This document shows, piece by piece, positions 49,601 to 62,700 of a DNA stretch of 64,000 nt. The DNA comes from Cardiocondyla obscurior. Taxonomy: Eukaryota > Arthropoda > Insecta > Hymenoptera > Formicidae. The translations under genes and the position numbers were made by a program. Where the stretch lies: assembly GCF_019399895.1 (NCBI RefSeq), contig NC_091881.1:2048501-2112500 (forward strand), in the 5' to 3' direction. How positions within the stretch are numbered: the first letter of the stretch is position 1; the number at the start of each line of letters is the position of its first letter. The notes below the pieces were generated by a model. It was not told the DNA's origin, made no database searches, and worked only from the letters and a program-made list of their open reading frames with translations.

Positions 49601-52600
49601 AGTCCGGCGGAAAAACTACTGCTATCAGAACCGTTCACGCTGAACTTTTTGCCGTTGAGATTAAAATTCTGGGAGGTGGGAAAAGAGTGCTCGCCGTTCT
49701 CTGTGGGTGGAAATCGCGAAATGTCCTCGGGTCATCGTCGAAACGGAGCAACCGCGCTTATCATTGCGTCAAAACGATGCTCTAGCTCATTTCCTGCAAA
49801 TGTAAATCTCTTACTCGAATCCTGTATGTAAATTTACGTGAATTTATCCCAGTTTTTGATCCAAAAATTGGAAATATTATTGAATTTACGTTTGTATCGC
49901 GTTTCTGTTTTATTTATACATTCTGCCTTTTCATAAAACATTGCCGAGCAGTTTATATTCACACCATACAGTATCAGGAAGATTTTGTTTTAACAATTAT
50001 ACGACAGTTTTGGCTTTTGGTTCATATTTAGCGTTGCTTCTAAAAGAGAAGTCGCTCGTCCGACGCAGTTACTTTGAATGATTCATCCGAGATGATCATC
50101 AACCGTGTAAATCCGGATTGGATGTACATACATAGGACGCGATCGTCCGATGATCGATCTTGTCGCGAAACAGCTCGACTGAAAAAAAAAAAACTCGCGG
50201 TAAAGTAAATGATTTTTCGGTTGAATCGCTACGAACGGCCGAACGCTTATACCCGTGATAAGCTTGCTCTATTGTACGTATAACAAATTCTATTAGTCAA
50301 TTTTTGTTTGGATCTAAACCCATAGTTGAATAAAATAGGAATTTTCGTTGTCGATTCATATTCATTTTCGAGACGTTTTCTTTTCAACTGTCTTTAGTCT
50401 TGAAAATCTGAATAAAAAGATAAAGACTAAAAATTTAACATTTTAAAACAAATAAACTACTGCATTTCACGCTTCTATAAAAACTTGAATTAAAAATATC
50501 GTGATGGAAAATACGGAGCTAAATAGAATCTTATTTGATATTTTTAGAGAAGTTTTATTTTGTACCTAATCATTATTCGAACAAACGTAGAAATATTAAA
50601 AAAGTAAAGCCGTCGGTATAATTAAAAGCGCTTTAATTAATATTATGCTATTTGGACGTATTTATAAGATCACTCGTTTCTCGTTCATAATTTTTTCACA
50701 GAAAGAAGGATTGGCTCTCTCAAAGGGAATGTTTAAAAATGTTAATAACGCTATATTAATCCTGACAGCCGAAAAATGTATTTTAACAAAGTTCTAAACA
50801 AAGCCAGAAAAAGCGCATATTTTCGCGAACGTTACATCGTATCATATATTCATTCCCGTACTAAAAAATATATTCCCACACACGTATGTTCGAAGCGTAG
50901 GATAAAAACTTTGTGAGATTTACCGCAAGCTGAAGTGCATGTATCTAAGTTGTTCAAGTGCCTCACGTTCTTGACCCGAAACCCCGGAAAAACTTGACGA
51001 AAGCGTAGCCATGTATTTTACACTCCCTATTTTCTGTTACCTTTTGAATTTAACTTAATATTAGATTATCATTACTATCCAAACCGTTCGCGTATCCAGG
51101 CTGCATGATTAAAAAATCGCGTTCTTGACCCAAAACTCTGAGAGAACCTCGCGAAAATGCTTCGACCTTTTTATTTTACAACGCAATTGTGTACATTTTC
51201 TTTGTTCGGACGCTTCGTGGGATGAATATGAATATCATGTAAATCGTATCGTGCTTTAACTGAATCCGAACGCGGCGTGATTTTAAATTAATAACCGGTT
51301 ATAAATTTTTAACATTTGTTATTGGTGTAAAACCGCGCTCTCTCGCGCCGCTAAGCCTATTAATACCTTTTTGCCCGCGATGTGGCCACGAGGGCGTATC
51401 CACTGTAATATTTTTAGATTAATGTTTTTATGCATTGCCAGAGGAGGTAATATTTTATCGATTTTATTATCCGACTTGAGGGAAAGAGAGCCTACCAATC
51501 GTTAATTTTAAGCTGCTTACTGTGGAAGCGGAACTATTGCACTTGCGGATATAAAATGTTTAAGTCCCGTTCTTTATTTGCATTTAAATGAAATTTTCCG
51601 AAATATTGAAAGAAAAAAAATAGGAGAAAAATAGATAATATTTATAATACTTTGGCAAAGTTTAAAAAAAGTGTTAACAATAGATAACTATAATATTTTA
51701 GTCCTTATGAAACTATAACTAGCTTGTCAGTAAGAAAGGTGCATAATGCAGCATCTCAGTTGAGACAATTATACGCAACTATAAGTGTGTTAACGTATTC
51801 AATAATAGACTAAAAGCAAGCTAGACGTCTAAGATTAACGCTGCATAAAAAGAATAACTTGGAATAAATCGCGGAAAATGTTTTATTAATCGAATGTATT
51901 ATAATCTGTGTGACGAATAGAATTTCAGTACGTTAAACCTGCATTTTCTCGAGAATTGCTAAACCTCATGAAATCATTGAAAATGATTTTATCTGCACAC
52001 CGGAGCGCAAAAGTTCTTTTTAAACGTAGTACGTACAAAAAAATGTATTATGCATAAGTTTTTCATTGAAACGAGGTTCTTATCGGTGCATACACTTTCA
52101 AATGCGATAAGAGTTACGTATATCCGCGATTCGTATAAAGCTCGCAGAAAGAGTTTTTACTTGTGTATAGCGCGCAGAATAGACGAGCAGACGTAAATGG
52201 TGAAAGGTAATAAAAACAGTCGCGAACTGTTGATCAGGCTGTATCCATTAGTTAGATCGTAACTCGTAATATTCGCGGGGTATAAATTCTTCGGCAACGC
52301 GTTAAACTCTGCGGATGTGAGACTCTGTAAGGGTGACATGTACATTCCTAATTCGGATGCTGTCGACAGTCGAGTCATGACAGTGATACAGACGATTACA
52401 GCATGGTAGAACAGAATGGTTTGTTTTTGATAAACGTGTTTCAATAATTAGAAACGAAAAAAAAGCCCTGCTTATTCTCGCTTTCCATGGGGATAATACA
52501 TATAATTCATGATCGACAAAACGTACGCCGGGAACACGCGTACCATTTGCGGTCTCAATTTCGCGTTTGCAGATAAATTCTGCCGTTAATTGCAAGATCG

Positions 52601-54173
52601 ATGTAGCGTAAAGACAAGCAACGGTGCTCGGGATAACGTTTGCACTTGATGAGGGTAATATCGATTCCGCTGGGCACTGAATCATGCGATCGTCGTCGCC
52701 GTTTACGGGCGCAAAAACCGACGGCCACGCGGCGATCCAATCGCAAAAGTTTAATCGAGCGCGATGCAAGTTGTTGGACAAAAAGTCCTTATCTTAAAAG
52801 TCAAGTCCGAGACCGCAGACCGTCGGTCTAAAAATAAATTTCCGTAAAGCAGGTGTGAGAAAAGTGCTTCACACGTTTATGTATATCTCGGGGGTTGTCG
52901 ACTCGAAAGGTCGCTCAGAGTCCATAGCTTATGTCATTTTAATACACGATACTTGCTGTTAAAAAGACGCTCATAAATTTAAGGATTTCTCACAGTTCAT
53001 TATTGGCTCAATATTTTGTGTTAAAAAGAAAGAAAAAAAATTTTTTTTTACAAAAGCTTTCTTGGCTTATCATCAATTCAATTTACTATTAGTAACGCCG
53101 GCCAAGTTTTTTATTAGTACATTTCCTATTTAATACCACCGTGTTAATCGCGCAATTCCGAAGTTTTGAAGTAAAGAATTAAGTTCGTGCTGTAATCAAC
53201 GAACTCTCTCCACGGAGTATTATTATATAATATCACCTCGCTAATTGTAAGTGGTTTTATTCGTAAATTACTGTAATTAGGGTGAAATCGTCTGCTTGAA
53301 AACGGAATGAGCCGCACGAGGACGAAAACAATGCGACGTGATACTTCGCTGAGTACGGTTTGAGGAGTTTAAAGCCGGTTCATTACGCAGCGGAATTATA
53401 CAATTTTATCCAGGTGCGATAGGGTTGAAGATAAAATAGGTCGCGGTTGAAACACCCTCCGCGCGCGTCTCCGTAAACGTGCCGCGCCACGTCGCTGTAC
53501 TATTTATACGTATGCAGGTGCTATCTGAGCCGCAGGAGAGGCGGCGAGGGTAACGAAAGAAGGCGCAGAGAAAGGGATGGTGGAGTAAACGATACGGGGT
53601 GGCCAGGGGTGAATGCGCGATGCGGAGTAATGGTAGGCGGAGCGTGCGATTCTTTTACATTCTTTTTACTGTGCGCAATTTCAGCGCAATGCACCAACCA
53701 GCCGGATCGTACGGGCTCGTAAGATTGCCGCGCGTACCCTAAATAGGTAATGGAGGTATCAGGAACGCGATTTTAGTTCTGAATTTCGCGGCGAGAACTT
53801 TTCCACGATGGAGGAGCGAACGCATTTTTTTTTTTTTTCGCCCGCACCGATATATTCACGCGGAACGGCCGCTATCGCACTCGAGGAACGAACTGTTGCT
53901 CGTTATTCCCGCGTAATTGGCGAAACGGGCAAATTCCGTGCGGAATTTAAAATTCAAATTACTGATATTTGAGCGTAATCCTTTTTACCGCTTTGAGGTT
54001 TGTTTGGACCAATTTAATTCCTCGCTATACCTCGAAACCCGCCCGTTTTTACGCCATCTCCTCGCCATTCGGAATTATTCCTGGCATGATACACAGAGCG
54101 TACGATGCAAAAAAAAAAAAAAATAAAAGTGGGAATCTGGAGCGAAGCTTAGGTTTCCGTGAAGTTGTCATAA

Positions 54174-54401
54174 TTAATTTTATTGGTGCATACACTCGAA
54201 TCAGCATTGTCTGTTAAGGACGCATTAATTCTTTTTGACGATCGAAATAAAGAGTTAAAAATAAACGAATGGGTAATCGTGACGAGCAGCGAAAGTCAAG
54301 ACGCTACAAGTATCCACTTCAGTGCCTTAACAGGCGAAAGTGCATTAAAGATTTTGCAAGCCAATGATTTTAAACTTTTATACGGACATAAAGCTGACTA
54401 G
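54174..54401 (+). pseudogene. Orphan coding-like frame without ATG, unrecognised
   Basis: A frame with balanced, protein-like composition (ALSVKDALILFDDRNKE, INEWVIVTSSESQDATSIHF, LQANDFKLLYGHKAD) ends at TAG 54399-54401 and has no Met codon. An AG at 54202-54203 could act as an acceptor if it is a terminal exon. It may be a decayed retrocopy or element fragment, or the last exon of a gene whose other exons I cannot see. No family recognised. Confidence 0.3.
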
Positions 54402-57400
54402 ATAAATCCGAATTGTTACAAAACTCTAAAAATATATGTATAACAATACCATTGCAATTTAACATCCGTCTTATCGTGCATAATAATTTAAATAATTTAC
54501 GAAACTCAATGAAAAATTTGACGAGTTGGTAGAAAAATGTTATTCGAAATAATTCATGTAATATATGTTCATTGCTAACAACATAATCCTTCTAATGTAA
54601 TATCGCATCGGCAAAGTATAAATCACTAAATAAATGACTAAGGCGTGTTGTGTCAAAATGTTTTTAAAAATTATACTGTAGGAATAACAGTTTTATCGTT
54701 AGCGTGTTAAACGCGTATCCACCTTCGGCGTAACTTTCGGTAAAATGAGGTTTAAAGTCAAAAGTCACGCGGCGTGTAAGCGCATAGAATTTTCTTCGTT
54801 CGCTAAATGAGAACGTCCGCTAACTGATGAGGAGCAACAACAAGTTGCTGCTTACACAGCTGCTAATAATTACGAAATGGGAATACGCAATTAATTTAAT
54901 GTTAATTAAAACCATGGCCGTTTAACGCGGTAAAACGTTTGTTAAAATGCCACTTGTAATTTTGCCGATGTGTATTCTCAATTAAACCGAAGTGACGATT
55001 CAACCTTTGATGTAGAAATGTCAAAACGCAGGTCACGCGCATTTAAAATTCATTTAGCTCGAATGGAAATAAATTGCACCAATGCAATATCGTTGTTGAA
55101 CTTTATCACCGCGACGTGAGCTCTACGGTGTATCGCGATCCGCAGATCTCCACAAAATACGCGCGCAAAGCGAATGAGCTAGAGATAAACCTTGCAAGAA
55201 AAACAAGAGAATTATTGTAATAGCTTGGCGTGGTCAAGATCGACTTCTCTACATATTTCGTTTATTTCAAATTTCCCCGAGCGCTTGTTATTTCTTATGA
55301 GATTGTCCCGCAAAAACTTGTTTGCAGCGAGCGTACGTTATAGAGAGAGCAATGTGCCGCGATGGACTTTTCAATAAAACCCTGTTACTTCTTTGCAAAT
55401 AAAACAGAAAGAAAAAAAAGTAACTTGTCAAAGTTAGTTACTCGGTTATCCAACTGGAAAAACAAACTGGTTAAATAATTAATTAAAAATTTATCTTAAA
55501 TATCACCTTGAGCATCTTTCAATAAAAATATTTGAGTCAAATCCTAAGAAAGCGCATAAGCCTTATAAGTTTCCCTCGAATAGCTTCTTCAAACGGCAAA
55601 AGGATTTGCGGAGTAAATGGAAATGTTTTCAAACTCGGCGAGTATCAGCAATGTGCTTCAGAAAGTTCCCATTGGGGAAGATCAAGATTTGGGTAACCGA
55701 TTAACTAACAGCCGATTCTTATTCGAGGGAAGTTAAATTCGACATCTACAAAATTTATCTCGCGGAGATAACGAAAGATTGTGTATTGATAAAGAGTTAA
55801 CAAATGCAATTAGATCGTATGAATATAACCGGTGACTCTTTTGGCACGACACCAAATCTCACGATCGACGTGCATAATGCGCGCATACATGACGCCGTGT
55901 TTCCCTTCGGTAAAATTCACCCTCGGCAGTTTAGGTCGCCGCACGTGAGGGAAAATAATAAGCCCGGTGCACGCAGCTATGTGAGACTGAACGGCGGCTC
56001 GCGCATCGACCGGCGATGCAACCGTGTTCTATATACCCCTTTGCGATTTTTATCCGCACTCGCCTCCTCACTTGAATCCGTAACGCGCCAGCGGAGCACA
56101 TTTCTTATGAAAAATGTAAAAAAAAAAAAAGGGAAAAAAAATTATGAGCTCTGCGGACTAATAATAACTTTGATATGTAATCTTTGATACAAACGACTAT
56201 TCTTGTTATTTTAATGTTTAATTCAATTTTAAGATAGAAATTTATAATTAATACAATTAGTTGGCATTTTTGGCAATTTAAGTGCTTGCTTTCGGTAATT
56301 TGTTAAATTAATTAATTCAAACTTAAATCAAACTTACGGCAATGAAAATTTTACTGTAATAAGACACACTCAATGATCGGGCAACGTGATAACAAAACCT
56401 TTCGGACAAACATATGAAAAGTATTCCGAGCAAGTAAAATATAGAAAGGAAAGACTGTTTTTTCGCGTCTCGTTCAGATAAGAAACGCTACTTTTTCACA
56501 TTTTGTACGAACGGGTGGCTCTATTCGAGTGTTATTGAGAAATAGCTTGTTGACAATGGTTTCACCAATATTTCGTCGACACCGAGTTTGAAACTGCACG
56601 TACACATCGTTATAAACACTCGACGAATCTCCTGCATTGCGTCGAATAAATTCTTGCCGAAATTTTCCATTATTGTTATTACGATAACTACGCTTATAAT
56701 TTTTTTTTTCCTCGTTAGAAAAGCAATAAGAGTTGGTTGTGTTTACAATAAAACTTTTATTCTGAATAAATTTCGTTTTCAAATCAATGACGAATCTGCG
56801 ACGATACAGAAAAATCGGTGAATATTCATGGTGGGAAATAAAGTAAATCGAGCTCGACGGAAAATTGCTAGTGAAATAATTCTCAACGGTACGAGCGTGT
56901 TTTTCTCCCCTTCTCTACTTTTCGCTTAACGATTTGTCAAAATTTAATCAACGCGAGATCTAGCTCTGTCTCTTCATATTGGTCACTAAATCGTGCGAGA
57001 AATCAGATGGAGATAAAGAACGAATCGAGGGACGAAAACGTCAAATAAAAAGTGCAAACACACGCGATCGGATAATTTTCTCTCTTGTAATTCTAGAGAA
57101 TATATCTTTTAATGTTTTTAATGCGCTCTATGTTAATATCTCGTTCCACAAATGTGACTCTCTTTGCTCAGCCAATATGTTTCGATTGCCGTCATATTTC
57201 GTCAAGTCTCTTATTCCCAAACGAAATACGTTTCGATCGTATGTTCATGCATTTATCAATAACGAAATTAGGTCAAAAATACGTAAAATCGCAAATCAAA
57301 AATCAAGCTCTTCTGCTTATCGAGAGAGATGGAAAGATAAATATTTAAAAAATTACCTTTTTAATGTCTATTTGTATTTTTAAGTAGTTACAAAAAAAAA

Positions 57401-58774
57401 ATTCTGAATCGTCCTGGCTCACGATTGTAAAGATAATTTCGTTTGTAATTATAACAACGTTCATTCAATAAATGACGGGAAATAAAGCGTGGATTTATTT
57501 CGAAATGCGGCATCCGGCTTTTCGTGCGGAATATTCACTCGAAATGAATTATCGCGCGAAATAAATTTGCCCGCGACGACGGGTTCAAGTCCTCGGTCCC
57601 GTTCGTTGCTGCCTAATGAGGCGACTCGGTCGTTTCGTGCGTGCAAACACTTTCCGTGTAATCGCAGTACATTTCTCGGGCCACGCTATCGATCTTCTCT
57701 CGGCGGTGCAACGTTACGTGAATTAGATCGGCAGGTAGAACGCGACAGAAATGCACGAGCAGAATATGACGGTATACGTGCATCGAGCGCGATCGAAGAA
57801 ACGTTTTACGGACCATTCGATACGAGCCGATAAGCGAACGTAATTTTTCGCTTTCCAAGCGAAAGAAAAGGGATTTTCCGAATTCGGATCTACTTAAGCT
57901 TGTCGCAGAATGAAGTAGAAATGCATCTATACTTGGCGATCGTCCAAAAGGTCGTTGAAAACGATTGATTGATGTGCTCCGAAATATTGGTCGTAAAAAA
58001 AAAAATATATATGTATACAGACATACAAAATTACATGCAAGAGACGTATAATATCCAAACTCGTAACAATATTGCTCGTTTGAGACGAAAATCCGGATAA
58101 AACTGAAATTTTCGAACAATATCCGCGATTGAATCGGGAATTCGGTTCACGGGATACACCGAGACGAGATCTGCGACGAAATCGCGACAAAAGTCTCAAG
58201 AGTCAGCGGTATTTATTCTCTAAAAGAAGAAGAATACTACATACTTCTACGGCATAAATATGAAAAGAGTTGATGCATTGAGTTCTTTCCATCTCCCTCG
58301 CTTCACTTTCGTGTAAAATCACAACGTAAAATACATAATTATTCTTAAATATTCTTACCGAGCGCGCGACAACGAGTTTTTCGCCGTTTTTCTTTCGAGA
58401 ACTTCGACATTCCAAAGAGAGTACGTCGCGGCGTTTTCGCGATAGCTGGCACACAAAATATGTCGCTTAAAAATATGTAAGGAAGCCACATACTTTTTTC
58501 CGCGCCGCCGGTCAATTCCCGGAATGCAATCCATTCGCTCGTGGCATCGAAACCCAGGTGATCGGGGGGTGGACGGACGGCGCCCGGATTGTAAACAACT
58601 GTCTGTTACTCTCGTTGACTCATCGCCCACTCCTTCCCGAAACGTACGCGATCGCAACTGTGTCCTGCACTTAGTCCGGTCGGCCATTATAATTACGCCG
58701 TGGCCCCTAGACTAGATTCGCGACACGCACCGAATTTCAGGACGGTGGTTGATCTCGCGCCCAGTAGCGCCACG

Positions 58775-58798
58775 ATCGATATATTGGTTAATATCGAT
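58775..58798. promoter_or_regulatory. Palindromic DRE-like site
   Basis: ATCGATAT and ATATCGAT form perfect 8-bp arms around an 8-base centre. Each arm holds ATCGAT, the core of the DREF/BEAF-type element common in insect housekeeping promoters (TATCGATA), though not the full octamer. It lies about 90 bases upstream of the upstream ORF. Confidence 0.35.
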
Positions 58799-58868
58799 TA
58801 CGCCTAGTTGTCCTAAACGATCGACCCCTATCTAGACTCTTTGTAATTCATTGTCAGTCATACCCAAA

Positions 58869-58928
58869 ATGGCCGCCGAAGTTCCGCGACGAACGGACGC
58901 TCTGCCCCTATCCTCCGCGATCGCGTAG
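58869..58928 (+). CDS. Upstream ORF, 19 codons
   Basis: ATGGCCGCC opens a short frame (MAAEVPRRTDALPLSSAIA) ending at TAG, in a good initiation context (AAA before ATG), about 25 bases before the predicted main start. It probably modulates translation of the downstream gene if included in the transcript. Confidence 0.35.
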   Translation: MAAEVPRRTDALPLSSAIA

Positions 58929-58953
58929 ATTAATTGTTTCCGGCGATGTGAGA

Positions 58954-59726
58954 ATGAGCGCAGGTAAGGACTTACTCTTGTTTGCTTTCTCGCGGGGGGG
59001 ATTCGATAAGATTCAGAGCGCGGAGGACGTCTCAACGCGACCACGGCGATAATTTTTTGTTTCTTCCTCCTCTCTCTTCCCCTCCCCTCTTGTCCATCGT
59101 TCGTGGACGCGCGTCGTAACGGTTTTTCTCGCATCTCGTCATATTTCGGTGTCGCCGCCACGCTCTGTCTGCTGACGTAAATCGCGTAACGCCACACGCG
59201 ACGCGAAGATCGATGGCGCCAGTTCGAGAGATGCGCCGCGATTACGCGAGAAAGTACGTCCGCGCGTGGGGCGAAATGGCTCTCGAACGAGACGTGAAAA
59301 ATTCTACGCGTCGAGCGGGGTTCTACTTTAATTTGGAAAAATGAGACAGCGGGGTCAACTCCGAGTCCCGACCCGCGTTACTCTCCGTCCGTTTAACAGC
59401 AATTTCCGCAAACGAGAAGCGAGGGCTTATTCCGCTGCGATCTCGCGACTCCGTGCATTTAACACCGTTGAATGCTAAAAGCGAATTAAACTTATTTAAT
59501 TTTCAAGATCAAAGTGAAAGTTTTAAGCTGTAAGAAAAATTAATATTCTTCTCATTTTTTTTTTTTCGATTAACTGGACTAACGTGCCATTGTTTGTTTC
59601 TAGACAATCGCACTTGGACGCCTGCAGGATTTATCAATTACATCGGAGGACGAGTCCCTCGCACGATGGAGTCGCGATACGGAGCAGACGTCCACGGATC
59701 TGACGACGCGACGCTACTTGCCGGTG
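58954..59726 (+). CDS. 5' coding exons of an unrecognised plus-strand gene running off the window
   Basis: Exon 58954-58963 supplies only ATGAGCGCAG before a strong donor (CAG|GTAAGG). After an acceptor (TTGTTTCTAG) exon 59604-59726 continues in frame: MSADNRTWTPAGFINYIGGR, then VPRTMESRYGADVHGSDD and ATLLAG, ending in phase 1 at GTAAGT. A later Met (59666) is an alternative start that would make the first exon non-coding. The open frame, two consensus junctions and CpG-rich setting support a real gene. The N-terminus has no signal peptide and I do not recognise the family. Further exons must lie beyond 59,726; none is clear before 64,000. Confidence 0.55.
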
Positions 59727-62700
59727 GTAAGTGCTATTCACTTAATTAAAAGCGACGAGAGCCGGCTTGTTCCTCGCGAAAGCGCCGCTCGTCGGATACC
59801 ACAAATTCGAAAGCGAAACCGCCGACACTCAATCAGTCGCTCCTCTCTCCTGCCTCGAAAGACGCATCCTTTTTTTTTTTTTTTTTTCTTCCCTCTATCG
59901 ACAGCTCTCCGCTGACGTGATCACAATGCGCCTTGAAACGGCGCGCAGTCGTCGACTAAACACGCGTGCAATAATTGAAGAACCGTGTCAAAAGTTGAGC
60001 CGTCACGCTTCAGCGCAACATGCGATTCTTTTAATATTGCTTTTCTCCGCTTTTGCCCCGCTTTCACGTCTAAACAACACACGGAAATAACGCCGCATCC
60101 TCCGCGCAACGATGATAACGTCGGCGGTATATATCACGCATAAAATTTCAACGTGCGTAACGCTTGGCGTTTTTTAGCGGTGGCTTATGTCACCCGGAAA
60201 TACACAGGCGTGCACACGTGCTGCTGCGATATCGCCCGTAAAACGACGAATATTCCGCGTTTATGCGCGCATTTTTATTCCGCCCCCTCCACCTCTTCAA
60301 AGACACGGTGAACGTTTGTCCGAGTTTCGAGAGCGCAAAATATTATCTCGGCACAAATAGCTGCTTTATTCGAGTACGTGGCTTTTAATTAACTTTTTGT
60401 ACACGCTGAGACGAAATATCGCTCGTACTTCTTGCATCTTTGCTAAAATTACCTTCGTAAATCAGTGCGCGTTTAAACCGAATTGCCGCAAATATACTAA
60501 GGGATGAAATATTTATCCTCTATACGTCGCACGTAATATTAACGGAAATCGTACACGGAAATCGCACTTTTGGGGAAAAACGTTTATTACACTCTTTAGC
60601 GCGATGATGTATAGATTAGTTAAATTAATGTAACGTTTCACGTTCTCCGTTTTATAATTTTTATTATTATTTGGTTCGCGATTTGTGTAGCTTTGCAAGA
60701 AATTATTAAAACACCGCGAACGATCAAACGTGTTCTTTTTTTTTTTTGCACAAAAAAATTCTTTTCTCTTATTTCGTTGTAAATAACGCGGAAACTTTTA
60801 TGGACCGGACATAGTTAGATTTTTGCGGAGCAAAGGTAAATAGAGGTGTACGTTTTTGCACGCGAAATCAGTATGAATAAAAATAGTGGAAATAGCCTCC
60901 GTTTATTTGTGACACGCTATTTCTTTCACCTTTCCGGTCGGTCAGTATATTTATTGGATTCTCGCGAAGAGAATATCTGTTTACAAGAAAAGATGGATTT
61001 TCCATTAGTAATTAATTCACGCGGCTACATTCTCGAACGCTGCGTGACAGTAATTACCATCTTTTATTAAATAATTAATACGCGAACGTGTCAAGTATTA
61101 ATACACGAACGGAAATAATTTACGGGATCAGCAATTCGAGATGTTTAAATTTATCTAGAGTATCTAGACCACAAATACGTAACACCGACGTCAACTTACG
61201 AGCTTAAAGTCGGAATGTGCGCGTAATCCGAATAGCGTGAAACAAAACAAGACGTAATTATCCCCGGGAACTGTATACGACATTAGCGACGAAAGTAGAA
61301 AAACGCGTCGGGTGAAGTAGGTGGTGATAAAGAAAAAAAAAAAAAGCAAGCGCTTTGTTTAAGCTCTATTCCTAGATTTTCCATTTACCCATGTCGCGCA
61401 CGGGAATAAAATGCTGACCTGCTCGTGAGTTCGGTCTTGACACTAATTAATATCATGGTCACCACGGGCTCTCATACGCGAAAAAAAAAAATATACCTAC
61501 AGAAATCGCGAGGGGTATATTTCGTCGAATAAATTCACCCCGTAAACGTGCGCGTGACATTCGCAATTGCCGACTACGATATTGTTACGACGTTGATGTA
61601 ATAAAACTCTGCTTTAATTAAAATTATTCCGCGAAATAAAATTAAGTAACCCTCTGGGCTTGTATCGTGAGAAAGCGTTTCGTCGGATGCATGCGGTAAA
61701 ACTTGGAATTTGAGTTACCGGGAAACCGGTGGCTTTTAGTGCAGGCATTTTTATCAAGCACCTTCCATTTCCATAAATAAATTTGAAAAAAAAAAAAATA
61801 AAATAAAATACGAAATCGCTTAAATGGGATGTGCAATAATAACGACAGGGTAGATATTCATGTCGTGCCCGTTATTCGCCGCTTATAGCCATTAGCATTT
61901 CAATCTTTCAAGCTGTAATGCAGACTTGAATGTCTGATTGCAAGACGATATTAACTACTGTGCGCGTGGGCGCCGCGAACGTCTACATTTCCACTGTGCT
62001 ACTACAGTAGTACTACGGTATTATCGGTCATAACGTGATTCTTGACTAAGAAAATTATATACTCTGACAGATGCTGCATAAAAGTCGTCCGTAAATGCGT
62101 TTGTACATCAATATCGCAAAAGCATACGCCGGTGAAAATCGAAGATCCTCGTCCACGTTTATACGCGATTCCTTTGCACGTGGAGCGGCACGTGAAGAGT
62201 TAGGTTGTAGAATCATTCATTGTCATTAAATAACGTTGCGTCGCATAAATGCCGATAGCAGTTGCTCTGTGTCAATTATGACAAAATGATTAAAGCTGCA
62301 TGCACAGCGTTTATTGCGGTTCGAAGTAGCAGATGCGGTGAATGTGTGTGCGAATAACGTTTTGTATTTTTTTTTGTATTAAAAAGAAAAAAGGTAAAAA
62401 AGACTAGTTTCAACCACGTTTCATGAAAGCTTAATCTGATTCTAGTTTATCGATTGTTTATTCATTGGCCATTAAGTAACATTCTTAATTCATGTTTGCA
62501 TACTGTGGCACTTTCCTGATAACCGCTAAATTATGTTGTCAGCTACGTTGAAAATGCCTCGGGTCAAGAACTTTGACGTTCACGCATATATTAATCGAGA
62601 ATTTCTTGCTTTCTTGCCGTCGAGGGATTTCTATAACACGTATCTGATAGTTGGAAGGCTAGCTAGCTTTACACATTATGTATTCGTGACAATGAGAATT

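Larger units (their letters stand above)
45588..58868. other. 13-kb region upstream of the first resolved channel exon
   Basis: I looked on the minus strand for the channel N-terminus (the cytoplasmic segment before TFCVVSKRF, ending in a phase-0 donor) and found no convincing exon. The stretch is AT-rich with GC-richer patches at 48.2-48.5, 53.3-53.9, 55.8-56.1 and 57.5-57.9 kb. Long T runs occur (48,008-48,029). Apart from the small ORF at 46,456 and the orphan frame at 54,174, I see no gene, tRNA or recognisable transposon. Confidence 0.45.
58500..59470. promoter_or_regulatory. CpG-rich promoter island
   Basis: This stretch is much richer in C, G and CpG than its surroundings. It contains a plus-strand donor after 58963 and an inverted ATCGATAT repeat at 58775-58798. 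It very likely is the promoter and 5' UTR region of the plus-strand gene starting at 58954. Whether it also drives the minus-strand channel gene is open. Confidence 0.5.

Noticed and set aside
52157..52781. Overlapping minus-strand frames of 95 and 159 codons
   Set aside because: I considered them as a channel N-terminus because of strand and location, but neither matches the expected N-terminal sequence nor ends in a phase-0 donor.
58355..59197. Minus-strand frames in the CpG island
   Set aside because: Arg/Ser-rich translations typical of CpG-rich DNA read at random; no motif and no fit to the channel N-terminus.
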